From positions 3,534,001 through 3,598,000 of the forward strand of contig NZ_CP104562.2 in NCBI RefSeq assembly GCF_025398155.2: a stretch of 64,000 nt of DNA. The letters run 5' to 3'. This document shows positions 9,909-19,112 of this stretch, piece by piece. Both the position numbers and the translations under genes were made by a program. The stretch is from Roseateles amylovorans (GTDB lineage: Bacteria > Pseudomonadota > Gammaproteobacteria > Burkholderiales > Burkholderiaceae_C). The notes under the pieces are model-generated. The model had not been told where the DNA came from. It did not search any database and saw only the letters and a program-made list of their open reading frames with translations. Numbering within the stretch: position 1 is the stretch's first letter; the number at the start of each line of letters is the position of its first letter.

Positions 9909-10427
9909 CTACTGCAGCGGATCCTTGAGCAGATCAGGAATCGGCAACGGAAGGACCTCGATGCCCTCCTCCACCAGCTCCCGCGCTTCTTCTGCGGTGG
10001 CCTGACCACGGATGCCACGCGGTTCCGTCTCGCCGTAGTGAATGCGGCGGGCCTCTTCCGCGAAGCCGGTGCCGACGTCCTCGGTGTGGGCCATCAGGTG
10101 ACGCACAGCCTGGATGACCTGACGCTGCAGCGCTTCCGGGAGCATGGGCGTCGCATCACCGGTGGGGGTCAGCGCGGTCGGAGCGCCCGCAGACGAAACG
10201 CCGCCGGACGACGACTGCGGTGCGCGCTGCGCCTGATCAGAGGCGACAGGCTCGGTAGCCTGGGAGAGATTCAAACGCGGCGCACTGGGCATGCGCCGCA
10301 CCTGCGCGCTGTTGCACAGCGGGCAGCTCAGCAGTCCGCGCGCCTGCTGGGATTCGAAATCCGCGGCAGAGCCGAACCATCCTTCAAAGCCGTGGCCCGA
10401 TTCGCAGGCCAGATTGAGCACCAACAT
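9909..10427 (-). CDS. DUF1178 family protein
   Basis: A 172-aa protein of the DUF1178 family, common in proteobacteria and of unknown function. It starts MLVLNLACESGHGFEGWFGS, typical of the family, and has a zinc-ribbon-like pair of cysteines (LACESGH near residue 8 and LLSCPLCNSAQV near residue 35). The middle (about residues 50-95) is low-complexity and the C-terminal part is helical (TEDVGTGFAEEARRIHYGE, another family signature). It is the distal gene of the run that follows nuoN (DUF2818, NUDIX, DUF1178), 9 bases after the NUDIX stop, so probably co-transcribed. Confidence 0.85.
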   Translation of the reverse strand: MLVLNLACESGHGFEGWFGSAADFESQQARGLLSCPLCNSAQVRRMPSAPRLNLSQATEPVASDQAQRAPQSSSGGVSSAGAPTALTPTGDATPMLPEALQRQVIQAVRHLMAHTEDVGTGFAEEARRIHYGETEPRGIRGQATAEEARELVEEGIEVLPLPIPDLLKDPLQ

Positions 10428-10436
10428 GACGGGATG

Positions 10437-11072
10437 CTAACGATTCGGCAGGCTTTCCGTTGACTGCCAGGTCAAAGGCCATGCGCCGGCACGCCAACGG
10501 CTCAGCCAGAGCAGGCCGATCAGCGTCTTGGCGTCGGTCAACTGCCCGTTGAGGGCCATCGCATCGAGTTCGGCCTCGGTGTGAAGCACCAGATCCAGGA
10601 ACTCGCCCTCGTCCAGGCGGCGTTCGCCCTGGGTCAGTCCGCGGGCGAAGAAGATCTCGATCCGCTCGTCGGAGTAGGCAATGGCGTTGTGCAGCACGCC
10701 CGCGTGAGCCCATTCGCGGGCGGTGTAGCCGGTCTCTTCCAGCAACTCGCGACGGGCACAGGTCAGCGCCGACTCATCGGCGTCCAGCTTGCCCGCCGGT
10801 AGTTCCAGCATCACCCGCCCCATCGGGTAGCGATATTGGCGCTCGAGCAGCACACGGCCATCATCCAGCAAGGGAACGATCACCGCCGCGCCAGGGTGGC
10901 GAATGTACTCGCGGGTGGCTTCACGGCCGTCTGGCAGCGCGACGCGGTCGCGCTTGACCTGAAGAAAATTGCCGCGCAACACCCATTGGGAGTCGAGCGG
11001 CAATTCACGGAGATGCGGATCGGCGTCGGGTGCCGGCGTGATGCCGGCGTTTGAATCAGCGGTCGTCGTCAT
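10437..11072 (-). CDS. NUDIX hydrolase, ADP-ribose pyrophosphatase type
   Basis: A 211-aa NUDIX hydrolase. The Nudix box is complete near residues 100-122: GKLDADES, then ARRELLEETGY with the metal-binding REXXEE glutamates. The N-terminal strand region (WVLRGNFLQVKRDRVALPDG, YIRHPGAAVIVPLLDDGRVLLERQYRYPMGRVMLELPAGK) matches ADP-ribose pyrophosphatases, which split ADP-ribose to AMP and ribose-5-phosphate in the cytosol. The start overlaps the end of the DUF2818 gene by 17 bases, which implies translational coupling. Substrate is inferred from the family. Confidence 0.9.
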   Translation of the reverse strand: MTTTADSNAGITPAPDADPHLRELPLDSQWVLRGNFLQVKRDRVALPDGREATREYIRHPGAAVIVPLLDDGRVLLERQYRYPMGRVMLELPAGKLDADESALTCARRELLEETGYTAREWAHAGVLHNAIAYSDERIEIFFARGLTQGERRLDEGEFLDLVLHTEAELDAMALNGQLTDAKTLIGLLWLSRWRAGAWPLTWQSTESLPNR

Positions 11073-11388
11073 CGAACTCTCGCACCTGCGACCGCGAGCG
11101 GCGCAGATAGCGCCACACGAAGCCAGGGAAGCCCAGCGTCACGAACAAAGCCAGTGCCGCCGCATAGAACTCCCAGCCCTGCACAAAGCGCTGACCGAGC
11201 CGGGCTTCGAGTCCGAAGCCCACGCCCAGCGTCAGCAGCGCCAGGATCAGGAGTTCCAGCAGCCGCCAGCCGGCGGACTTCGGCTCGCGCCGCGGTCCGA
11301 CCAGCAGGATGCGGGCACTGAGATAGGGAAGATTGGCCGCGACCAGCGCGACCACCAGAACCAACCACACCGAAGCGCCCTGCTCCAT
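11056..11388 (-). CDS. DUF2818 family membrane protein
   Basis: A 110-aa membrane protein with three likely transmembrane segments (about residues 6-28, 42-62 and 70-92) and a basic, then acidic, C-terminus (RYLRRSRSQVREFDDDDR). DUF2818 proteins are regularly found directly after nuoN in Burkholderiales; here the gap is 19 bases. Its role is unknown; the constant link to complex I genes suggests an accessory or assembly part, but that is inference. The GC content and codon use look like the neighbours. Confidence 0.8.
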   Translation of the reverse strand: MEQGASVWLVLVVALVAANLPYLSARILLVGPRREPKSAGWRLLELLILALLTLGVGFGLEARLGQRFVQGWEFYAAALALFVTLGFPGFVWRYLRRSRSQVREFDDDDR

Positions 11389-11407
11389 CGACTGTGCCGC
11401 CCCGTGA

Positions 11408-12886
11408 TCAGTGCGACAGCGCGCGAACCAGCGCCTGGTTGCACAGGGCGAGCAGGCCGCCCGGCAGGATGCCCAGGACCAGCACGGCCAGACCGTTGAG
11501 CGACATCACCACGCGCGCGTCGGCCGGTGCCACCAGCGGGGAACGGTCGGTCGGCTCGTCGAAGAACATGACCTTCACCACGCGCAGGTAGTAGAAGGCG
11601 CCGATCAGCGACAGCACCACCGCGATCACCGCCAGCCACAGATACAGCGACTGTCCGGTGGCCACCATCGCCTGCAGCACCGAGAGCTTGCCGTAGAAGC
11701 CGACGGTCGGCGGGATGCCGGCCAGCGAGAACATGTAGATGGCCATGACCAGCGCATACCAGGGGCTGCGCTTGAACAGGCCCGCCAGATCGCTGATCTG
11801 TTCGGACTCGAAGCCCTGACGCGCCAGCAGCATCACCAGGCCGAAACTGCCCAGGGTGGTCAGCACATAGGTGATGGCATAGAACATCGCCGAGCTGTAG
11901 GCATTCATCGCATTGGCGATCTGACCATTCACCACGCCCGAGGCCAGGCCCAGCACGACGAAGCCCATCTGCGAGATGGTCGAATAGGCCAGCATCCGCT
12001 TCAGGTTGGACTGCGCGATCGCGGCCAGGTTGCCCACCACCAGCGAGGCCACCGCCATCACCAGCAGCATCTGCTGCCAGTCCACGGCCAGGCCCAGCAT
12101 GCCTTCGACCAGCAGACGCAGGGTGATGCCCAGCGCCGCCAGCTTCGGTGCGCCGCCGATCAGCAGCGTGGCGGCTGTCGGTGCGCCTTGGTAGACGTCA
12201 GGCACCCACATGTGGAACGGCGCGGCGCCGAGCTTGAAGCCCAGGCCAGCCACCACGAACACCACGCCCAGCACCAGCACCGACTTGTTGGGCACGCCCG
12301 AGCCGACGACTTCCAGCACGCGCGGAATCGACAGCGACCCGGTGGCGCCATACATCATCGACAAGCCGTAGAGCAGGAAGCCCGAAGCCAGCGCACCCAG
12401 CACGAAGTACTTCATCGCGGCTTCGGTGGAGACGGTGTGGTCGCGGCGCAGCGCGGTCAGCGCATACAGCGACAGGCTCATCAACTCCAGGCCGAGGTAG
12501 ACCATCAGGAAGTTGTTGGAGGCCACCATCACCGCCACGCCCAGCATGGCCAGCAGGCTCAGGGTGAACAGCTCGCCCTTGAGCATGTCGCGGGTTTCCG
12601 CATACGGGCGGGCATACACCAGCGTGATGATCAAGGCGATGCAGGAGACCCCGCTGAGCAGATGGCTCAGCGAGTCGATCACCAGCATGCCTTGCATGGC
12701 GATTTCCGGCTTACCTCCCAGCGCGGCGAAGTGCATCGCACCCACCACGGCCAGGCTCAGCTGCGTCAGCCAGTAGGTCGGCGTGCGGCGCGGATCGGTG
12801 ACAAACAGATCGACCAGCGCCACGACGCAGGCCAGCACCAGCAGCAGGATTTCGGGATAGACCGCGACCCAGTTCATGTCATTCAT
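11408..12886 (-). CDS. nuoN: NADH-quinone oxidoreductase subunit N
   Basis: A 492-aa antiporter-like membrane subunit of complex I, one of the three proton-channel subunits (L, M, N). About 14 hydrophobic helices are visible. The proton-conducting core shows as YLGLELMSLSLYALTAL (glutamate of the fifth helix), KYFVLGALASGFLLYGLSM and LKRMLAYSTISQMGFVVLG (lysine and HxxSQMG-type region). The ATG at 12886 begins MNDMNWVAVYPEILLL. It is the last nuo gene; 12 bases separate it from nuoM. Confidence 0.97.
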   Translation of the reverse strand: MNDMNWVAVYPEILLLVLACVVALVDLFVTDPRRTPTYWLTQLSLAVVGAMHFAALGGKPEIAMQGMLVIDSLSHLLSGVSCIALIITLVYARPYAETRDMLKGELFTLSLLAMLGVAVMVASNNFLMVYLGLELMSLSLYALTALRRDHTVSTEAAMKYFVLGALASGFLLYGLSMMYGATGSLSIPRVLEVVGSGVPNKSVLVLGVVFVVAGLGFKLGAAPFHMWVPDVYQGAPTAATLLIGGAPKLAALGITLRLLVEGMLGLAVDWQQMLLVMAVASLVVGNLAAIAQSNLKRMLAYSTISQMGFVVLGLASGVVNGQIANAMNAYSSAMFYAITYVLTTLGSFGLVMLLARQGFESEQISDLAGLFKRSPWYALVMAIYMFSLAGIPPTVGFYGKLSVLQAMVATGQSLYLWLAVIAVVLSLIGAFYYLRVVKVMFFDEPTDRSPLVAPADARVVMSLNGLAVLVLGILPGGLLALCNQALVRALSH

Positions 12887-12898
12887 TGTGTTGGGCCC

Positions 12899-14368
12899 TT
12901 ATTGAATCTTGGACACCGCGACGTGCTTGAGCAGCTCGGTGACGGATTGATGCATCACGTCGGTGAAGGGCTTGGGATAGACCCCCATCCACATCACCGC
13001 AATCGCCAGAACCGCCAGCATCGCGAACTCGCGAGCGTTGATGTCGGTCAGGGTGCGCACGTTGTCGTTGCTCACCGGGCCGAAGTAGACGCGCTTGATC
13101 ATCCACAGCGTGTAGGCCGCGCCAAAGATCAGCGCCGTGGCCGCGAGCAGGCCGATCCAGAAGTTGTGCGCGACCGCACCCAGGATCACCATCCACTCGC
13201 CCACGAAACCGGCGGTGGCGGGCAGTCCGCAGTTGGCCATGCCGAACAGCACTGCGAAGGCGGCGAACTTGGGCATGGTGTTGACCACACCGCCGTAGTC
13301 GGCGATCTCACGCGAATGCACCCGGTCGTACAGCACGCCGATGCAGAGGAACATCGCGCCGGAGACGAAACCGTGGGAGATCATCTGCACGATGGCGCCG
13401 GACACGCCCAGCTCGTTGAAGATGAAGAAGCCCAGCGTCACGAAGCCCATGTGGGCCACCGACGAATAGGCCACCAGCTTCTTCATGTCGCGCTGGACCA
13501 TCGCCACCAGGCCGATGTAGATCACGCCGATCAGCGACAGGGTGATCATGAACCAGGCGTATTCACGCGCGGCGTCCGGCGCGATCGGCAGCGAGAAGCG
13601 CAGGAAGCCGTAGGCACCCAGCTTCAGCATGATCGCGGCCAGCACCACCGAACCGCCGGTGGGCGCTTCCACGTGGGCATCCGGCAGCCAGGTGTGCACC
13701 GGCCACATCGGCACCTTGACCGAGAACGCGGCGAAGAAGGCGAAGAACAGCAAGGTCTGCGCGCTCAACGGCAGCGGCAGGCGGTGCCAGGCCTGGATGT
13801 CGAAGCTGGCGGACTGGCTGTACAGGTACAGCAGCGCGATCAGCATCAGCAGCGAACCTGCCAACGTGTAGAGGAAGAACTTGAAGGCCGCATACACGCG
13901 ACGAGGTCCGCCCCACACGCCGATGATGATGTACATCGGGATCAGCGTGGCCTCGAAGAACACGTAGAACAGCATGCCGTCGAGGGCCGAGAACACCCCG
14001 ACCATCAGGCCCGACAGGATCAGGAAGGCGCCCATGTACTGATGCACACGGGTGTCGATCACTTCCCAGGCCGCCACCACCACGATGATGCTGATGAAGG
14101 CGGTGAGCGGAACGAACCACATCGAGATCCCATCAACGCCCAGGTGGTAGTTGATGTTGAAGCGCTCGATCCAGCTCGCCTTCTCGACGAATTGCATCGC
14201 GGCGGTGGTGGTGTCGAAGCCGCTGATCAGCGGCAGCGTCACCAGGAAGCTGACGATCGCCCCCACCAGCGCGAGCCAGCGCACCGCGCCGGCGTTCTCG
14301 TCACGGCCGAACGCGAGCAGCAGACCGCCGCAGACGATGGGCAGCCAAATGGACAGACTTAGCAACAT
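12899..14368 (-). CDS. nuoM: NADH-quinone oxidoreductase subunit M
   Basis: A 489-aa polytopic membrane subunit of complex I, homologous to Mrp antiporters. Typical blocks are FYVFFEATLIPMYIIIGVWGG (essential membrane glutamate), FKFFLYTLAGSLLMLIALLYLY, PMWPVHTWLPDAHVEAPTGG and MKKLVAYSSVAHMGFVTLG. It takes part in proton translocation coupled to NADH:ubiquinone electron transfer. Spacing to nuoL is 18 bases and to nuoN 12, so it is part of one transcript. Confidence 0.97.
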   Translation of the reverse strand: MLLSLSIWLPIVCGGLLLAFGRDENAGAVRWLALVGAIVSFLVTLPLISGFDTTTAAMQFVEKASWIERFNINYHLGVDGISMWFVPLTAFISIIVVVAAWEVIDTRVHQYMGAFLILSGLMVGVFSALDGMLFYVFFEATLIPMYIIIGVWGGPRRVYAAFKFFLYTLAGSLLMLIALLYLYSQSASFDIQAWHRLPLPLSAQTLLFFAFFAAFSVKVPMWPVHTWLPDAHVEAPTGGSVVLAAIMLKLGAYGFLRFSLPIAPDAAREYAWFMITLSLIGVIYIGLVAMVQRDMKKLVAYSSVAHMGFVTLGFFIFNELGVSGAIVQMISHGFVSGAMFLCIGVLYDRVHSREIADYGGVVNTMPKFAAFAVLFGMANCGLPATAGFVGEWMVILGAVAHNFWIGLLAATALIFGAAYTLWMIKRVYFGPVSNDNVRTLTDINAREFAMLAVLAIAVMWMGVYPKPFTDVMHQSVTELLKHVAVSKIQ

Positions 14369-14386
14369 TCTTATTCTCCGCCCGCG

Positions 14387-16432
14387 TCAGAGGCCGAACA
14401 CGGCCTTGAATTGGGGCCCCATGTAAGGCCACAGCTGCCAGGTCATCAGACCGACGACACCCAGGATCATCACCAGCGCATACCAATAGAGGTGGCCGGT
14501 CTGGATCAACCGCACCAGGCCGGCAATGCCGCCCACGGTACGGGCCGAGCCATTGATCAGCACGCCGTCGATCAGGCCCTGGTCGCCGCCCTTCCACAGA
14601 CCGGTGCCGAGCAGGCGTGCGCCACGGGCGAGCACGTTCTCGTTGAACCAGTCCATGTAGTACTTGTTTTCCAGAACGGTGATGACCGGGCGGAAGACCC
14701 GTGCGAACCAGGCCGGAATCTGCGGCGCCACCATGTAGAACACATAGGCGGTCAGCACCCCGGCGATGGCCAGCCACAGCGGCAGCGTTTTCACGCTGTG
14801 CAGCACCATGGCCACCGGGCCGTGGAATTCCTCGCCCAGCTCACGCATCGCATGGTGCAGTTCGTGGTTGATGAAGATGGCGTCCTTGAAGAAGTCGCCG
14901 TGCAGCATCGGGCCGATCGTCAGGTAACCGATCACCACGGACGGGATCGCCAGCAGCAGCAGCGGGGCCGTCACCACCCACTTCGACTCATGCGGAGTGT
15001 GGTCGTGGTCATGACCGTGGCCGTGGTCGTCATGGTGGTCATGCTCGCCCGGGAACGGCTTGTGACGGAAGTTCTCCTTGCCATGGAAGACCAGGAAGTA
15101 CATCCGGAAGCTGTAGAACGCGGTCACGAAGACACCGGCCACCACCGCGAAGTAGGCGAACGAAGCTGCCGGCAGATGGCTGGCGGCAACGGCCTCGATG
15201 ATCGAGTCCTTCGAGTAGAAGCCCGAGAAGAACGGGGTGCCGATCAGCGCCAGCGAACCCAGCAGCGAGGTGAACCACGTGATGCGCATGTACTTCCACA
15301 GGCCGCCCATGTTGCGGATGTCCTGGTCGTGGTGCATGCCGATGATGACCGAGCCCGCACCCAGGAACAGCAGCGCCTTGAAGAACGCATGCGTCATCAG
15401 GTGGAACACGGCGACCGAGTAGGCCGACGCGCCCAGCGCAACGGTCATGTAGCCCAGCTGCGACAGCGTGGAGTACGCGACGACGCGTTTGATGTCGTTC
15501 TGGATGATGCCCAGGAAACCCATGAACAACGCCGTGATCGCACCGATCACCAGGACGAAGTTCAGCGCGGTATCGGACAGCTCGAACAGCGGGCTGAAGC
15601 GCGACACCATGAAGATGCCGGCCGTCACCATGGTGGCGGCGTGGATCAGCGCGGAGATCGGGGTCGGGCCTTCCATCGAGTCCGGCAGCCACACGTGCAG
15701 CGGGAACTGCGCCGACTTGCCCATCGCGCCGATGAACAGGCAGATGCAGGCCACGGTCAGCATCATCCAGTCCTGGCCGGGGAACTTGATGGCGGCCAAT
15801 TCGTTGGCCTTGGCGAAGGTCTCGGTGTAGTTCAGCGAACCGCCGTAGGCCACCAGCAGGCCGATGCCGAGGATGAAGCCGAAGTCACCCACGCGGTTGA
15901 CCAGGAAGGCCTTCATGTTGGCGAAGATCGCCGTCGGCTTGGTGTACCAGAAACCGATCAGCAGGTAGGACACCAGGCCCACCGCTTCCCAGCCGAAGAA
16001 CAGCTGCAGCATGTTGTTGCTCATCACCAGCATCAGCATGCTGAAGGTGAACAGCGAGATGTAGCTGAAGAAGCGCTGGTAGCCGGGATCCTCTTCCATG
16101 TAGCCGATGGTGTAGATGTGCACCATCAGCGAGACGAAGGTCACCACGCACATCATCATCGCGGACAGCCCGTCGATCATGAAGCCGACTTCCATCTTCA
16201 GGCCGCCCAGCACCATCCATTCATAGACGGTCTGGTTGAAGCGGGCGCCGTCCTGGATCACCGACTTCAGCGTGAGCGCCGAAATGATGAGGGAGATCAG
16301 CACGCCCAGGATGGTCACCGTGTGTGCGCCGCGGCGACCCACCTGCTTGCCGAACAGACCCGCCACGACGGCGCCGACCAGCGGCGCCAGCGGCACGGCC
16401 AGCAGCATGTTCTGAGAGAGTGTTGCAGACAT
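14387..16432 (-). CDS. nuoL: NADH-quinone oxidoreductase subunit L
   Basis: A 681-aa distal proton-pumping subunit of complex I. Core blocks include FFGWEAVGLVSYLLIGFWY, the PLHVWLPDSMEGPTPISALIHAATMVTAG channel region and IKRVVAYSTLSQLGYM. A histidine-rich stretch lies at about residues 464-481 (nine His in 18 residues, written HDHHDDHGHGHDHDH then TPHE) in a loop between membrane segments. The C-terminal long lateral helix region (FARVFRPVITVLENKYYMDWF) is present. The ATG at 16432 gives MSATLSQNMLLAVPLAPLVG. It is 25 bases from the nuoK stop. Confidence 0.97.
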   Translation of the reverse strand: MSATLSQNMLLAVPLAPLVGAVVAGLFGKQVGRRGAHTVTILGVLISLIISALTLKSVIQDGARFNQTVYEWMVLGGLKMEVGFMIDGLSAMMMCVVTFVSLMVHIYTIGYMEEDPGYQRFFSYISLFTFSMLMLVMSNNMLQLFFGWEAVGLVSYLLIGFWYTKPTAIFANMKAFLVNRVGDFGFILGIGLLVAYGGSLNYTETFAKANELAAIKFPGQDWMMLTVACICLFIGAMGKSAQFPLHVWLPDSMEGPTPISALIHAATMVTAGIFMVSRFSPLFELSDTALNFVLVIGAITALFMGFLGIIQNDIKRVVAYSTLSQLGYMTVALGASAYSVAVFHLMTHAFFKALLFLGAGSVIIGMHHDQDIRNMGGLWKYMRITWFTSLLGSLALIGTPFFSGFYSKDSIIEAVAASHLPAASFAYFAVVAGVFVTAFYSFRMYFLVFHGKENFRHKPFPGEHDHHDDHGHGHDHDHTPHESKWVVTAPLLLLAIPSVVIGYLTIGPMLHGDFFKDAIFINHELHHAMRELGEEFHGPVAMVLHSVKTLPLWLAIAGVLTAYVFYMVAPQIPAWFARVFRPVITVLENKYYMDWFNENVLARGARLLGTGLWKGGDQGLIDGVLINGSARTVGGIAGLVRLIQTGHLYWYALVMILGVVGLMTWQLWPYMGPQFKAVFGL

Positions 16433-16457
16433 TGTTTTTCTCGCTTCCTGACGCGCG

Positions 16458-16784
16458 TCAGCCCTTCAGGGCGTCCAGCTCTTCCACGTTGATGCTGCTG
16501 CGGTTGCGGAACAGCACGACGAGGATGGCCAGGCCGATCGCCGATTCAGCGGCCGCCACGGTGAGGATGAAGAACACGAACACCTGACCCGCCATGTCGC
16601 CCAGATAGTGCGAGAAGGCCACGAAGTTCAGGTTGACCGCCAGCAGCATCAGCTCGATGGCCATCAGCAGCACGATCAGGTTCTTGCGGTTCAGGAAGAT
16701 GCCGATCACCGACAGGGCGAACAGGATCGCGCCCAGGGTCAGGAAATGGCCCAGCGTGAGGCTGGTAGCGACTGCGCCCATCAT
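16458..16784 (-). CDS. nuoK: NADH-quinone oxidoreductase subunit K
   Basis: A 108-aa, three-helix membrane subunit. The central LNRKNLIVLLMAIELMLLAVNLNFVAFS carries the conserved membrane glutamate of the proton path. I take the ATG at 16784 because it overlaps the nuoJ stop as ATGA, which fits translational coupling; homologs often begin nearer LTLGHFLTLG, so the first few residues are uncertain. Confidence 0.95.
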   Translation of the reverse strand: MMGAVATSLTLGHFLTLGAILFALSVIGIFLNRKNLIVLLMAIELMLLAVNLNFVAFSHYLGDMAGQVFVFFILTVAAAESAIGLAILVVLFRNRSSINVEELDALKG

Positions 16785-17419
16785 GCGGCTCCTTCGTTCT
16801 TCTCGACCGGCGCGGCCGGTTGTTCGATGGTCGGGGCCACCTTGACGATGCGCAGGCGGTCGGCCTTCTTCACCTTGACCTGCTGCGAGGCGTCCTGATG
16901 ACGCGAGTCCTTGCGGCCCCGCAGCGTCAGCGCGATGGCGGCAATGATGGCCACCAGCAGCAGTACCGCCGCGATCTGCAACGGGAACAGGTAGTCGCTG
17001 TAGATGGCGATGCCCAGCAGCTTGGTGTTGCCCATCTGCTGTGCGGCGGCGTCAGCCACCGGCGCATCCGCGACCTTGAAGCCGCCGATCAGGATGACGG
17101 CCATTTCCAGCGCGATCAGTGCGCCGACCAGGCCGGCCAGCGGCAGATGCTTCCAGACGCTCTCGCGGACTTGCGTGGACTCGAAGTCCAGCATCATCAC
17201 CACGAAGAGGAACAGCACCATCACCGCCCCGATGTAGACCAGCACCAGGGTGATGGCCAGGAACTCGGCCTTCAGCAGCATCCAGATGCAGGACGCATTG
17301 AAGAAGGCCAGGATCAGGAACAGGGCCGAGTGCACGGTGCTGCTGGCCGTGATGACACGGAAAGAAGCGCCCAGCAACACAAGCGAAAAAACGTAGAACA
17401 GCGCGGTAGTGATATCCAT
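16781..17419 (-). CDS. nuoJ: NADH-quinone oxidoreductase subunit J
   Basis: A 212-aa membrane subunit of complex I with five hydrophobic helices. It begins MDITTALFYVFSLVLLGASFRV, and the AIFLNASCI-type second helix appears as LFLILAFFNASCIWMLLKAEF. The conserved YIGAVMVLFLFVVMMLD helix is present. The ATG at 17419 follows a CAGGAA ribosome site; an upstream start in the same frame has less support. The C-terminal 45 residues are charged and soluble, as is common in Burkholderiales. About 80 bases separate it from nuoI. Confidence 0.96.
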   Translation of the reverse strand: MDITTALFYVFSLVLLGASFRVITASSTVHSALFLILAFFNASCIWMLLKAEFLAITLVLVYIGAVMVLFLFVVMMLDFESTQVRESVWKHLPLAGLVGALIALEMAVILIGGFKVADAPVADAAAQQMGNTKLLGIAIYSDYLFPLQIAAVLLLVAIIAAIALTLRGRKDSRHQDASQQVKVKKADRLRIVKVAPTIEQPAAPVEKNEGAA

Positions 17420-17500
17420 GCGGGTTCCTGCAAGCAGGCCGCCGGCACGCGGCATCCGGGCGAGCCTTCACGGCCCTGGCCCCCGACGCCTCGTGACCGG

Positions 17501-17989
17501 TCAGCGGTACTTGGCGTCGGCCTCCTTGGTGGCTGCGATATGGGATTCATAGCGATCGCCCACCGCCAGGAGCATGTCCTTGGTGAAGTACAGGTCGCCA
17601 CGCTTTTCGCCGTGGTATTCGAAGATGTCGGTCTCGACGATCGAGTCCACCGGGCAGCTTTCTTCGCAGAAGCCGCAGAAGATGCACTTGGTCAGGTCGA
17701 TGTCGTAGCGGGTGGTGCGGCGCGAACCGTCCTCACGCACATCCGACTCGATGGTGATGGCCATCGCCGGGCACACGGCTTCGCAGAGCTTGCAGGCGAT
17801 GCAGCGCTCCTCGCCGTTCTCGTAACGGCGCAGCGCATGCAGGCCACGGAAGCGGGGAGACAGCGGGGTCTTCTCTTCCGGGAACTGCACCGTGATGTTG
17901 CGCGACAGGAAATACCGGCCGGTCAGGGCCATGCCCTTGAACAGCTCGGTGAGCATGAAGCTCTTGATGACGTCCTTGATGGAGCTCAC
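17501..17989 (-). CDS. nuoI: NADH-quinone oxidoreductase subunit I
   Basis: A 162-aa peripheral-arm subunit that carries two [4Fe-4S] clusters (N6a, N6b). The motifs are CIACKLCEAVCP (near residue 68) and CIFCGFCEESCP (near residue 107). I choose the GTG at 17989, preceded by GAGGTG six bases upstream; this gives 162 residues, the common length in the order, with MSSIKDVIKSFMLTELFKG as N-terminus. A second GTG at 17998 would add three residues. Confidence 0.95.
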   Translation of the reverse strand: MSSIKDVIKSFMLTELFKGMALTGRYFLSRNITVQFPEEKTPLSPRFRGLHALRRYENGEERCIACKLCEAVCPAMAITIESDVREDGSRRTTRYDIDLTKCIFCGFCEESCPVDSIVETDIFEYHGEKRGDLYFTKDMLLAVGDRYESHIAATKEADAKYR

Positions 17990-18004
17990 AGCAGGCACCT
18001 CGGA

Positions 18005-19099
18005 TTACTTCCAGATATTGAACGGGGACTGGATCCACAGACCCACGACCACCAGCCAGATCAGCGTGATGGGGATGAAGATCTTCCAGCCCAGACGCAT
18101 GATCTGGTCATAGCGGTAGCGCGGGAAGGTCGCGCGCACCCACAGGAAGCAGGTCACAACGAGGAAGGTCTTGAAGAACAGCCAGAACCAGTTCCAGAAG
18201 GCCATGGTCTGCTGGATGAAGGCCGGCGGGTCCATGCCCAGCAGGCTCCAGGAGATCGGGGCTGCCCAGCCGCCCAGGAACATCACCACGGCCAGGGCCG
18301 AGACGAGGATCATGTTGGCGTATTCGGCCAGGAAGAACATCGCGAACGACATGCCCGAGTACTCGATCATGTGGCCGGCCACGATCTCGGACTCGCCTTC
18401 CACCACGTCGAACGGGTGGCGGTTGGTCTCGGCCAGGCCGGAGATGAAGTACACGACGAAGATCGGCAGCAGCGGCAGCCAGTTCCAGGACAGGAAGCCC
18501 AGGCCCATCGACGCGAAGCGGCCCTGCTCCTGGCTCACCACGATGCTGGTCATGTTCATCGAGCCGGTGACCATGAGCACGATCACCAGGCAGAAGCCCA
18601 TCGCGATTTCGTAGGACACCATCTGCGCCGAGGCCCGCAGCGCGCCCAGGAAGGCGTACTTCGAGTTCGAGGCCCAGCCGGCGATGATCACGCCGTAGAC
18701 CTCCAGCGAGGTGATGGCCATCAGGAACAGCAGGCCGGCATTGACGTCGGCCACCGCCACGCCCGGGCCGAACGGCACCACCGCCCAGGCGGCCAGCGCC
18801 GGCATGATGGTCATGATCGGGCCGAGGAAGAACAGGCCCTTGTTGGCCGCTGCGGGGACGATGATCTCCTTGAAGATCAGCTTCACCGCATCGGCGATCG
18901 GGGTCAGCAGGCCGAACGGGCCGACACGGTTGGGACCGGGACGGATCTGCGACCAGCCGATGGCCTTGCGCTCCCACAGGGTCAGGTAAGCGACACAGCC
19001 GAGCAGCGGCAGGATGACCGCGACGATCTTGAGCACGCTCCAGATCACCGGCCAGAGCACGCCGAGGTGCGTGGCGCCGAGGTTGTACAGGTTTTCCAT
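18005..19099 (-). CDS. nuoH: NADH-quinone oxidoreductase subunit H
   Basis: A 364-aa membrane subunit at the junction of the membrane and peripheral arms; it forms much of the quinone chamber. Diagnostic stretches are ERKAIGWSQIRPGPNRVGPFGLLTP (near residue 48), EVYGVIIAGWASNSKYAFLGALR, AETNRHPFDVVEGESEIVAGHMIEYSGM and RATFPRYRYDQIMRLGWK. Eight or so membrane helices are visible. Spacing to nuoG is 13 bases. Confidence 0.97.
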   Translation of the reverse strand: MENLYNLGATHLGVLWPVIWSVLKIVAVILPLLGCVAYLTLWERKAIGWSQIRPGPNRVGPFGLLTPIADAVKLIFKEIIVPAAANKGLFFLGPIMTIMPALAAWAVVPFGPGVAVADVNAGLLFLMAITSLEVYGVIIAGWASNSKYAFLGALRASAQMVSYEIAMGFCLVIVLMVTGSMNMTSIVVSQEQGRFASMGLGFLSWNWLPLLPIFVVYFISGLAETNRHPFDVVEGESEIVAGHMIEYSGMSFAMFFLAEYANMILVSALAVVMFLGGWAAPISWSLLGMDPPAFIQQTMAFWNWFWLFFKTFLVVTCFLWVRATFPRYRYDQIMRLGWKIFIPITLIWLVVVGLWIQSPFNIWK

Positions 19100-19112
19100 G
19101 GTCTTCTTGTCC

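Noticed and set aside
11411..14362. Open frame of 983 codons on the plus strand opposite nuoN and nuoM
   Set aside because: It lies fully antisense to two certain genes; its His/Gln/Arg-rich translation is typical of a shadow frame in high-GC DNA.
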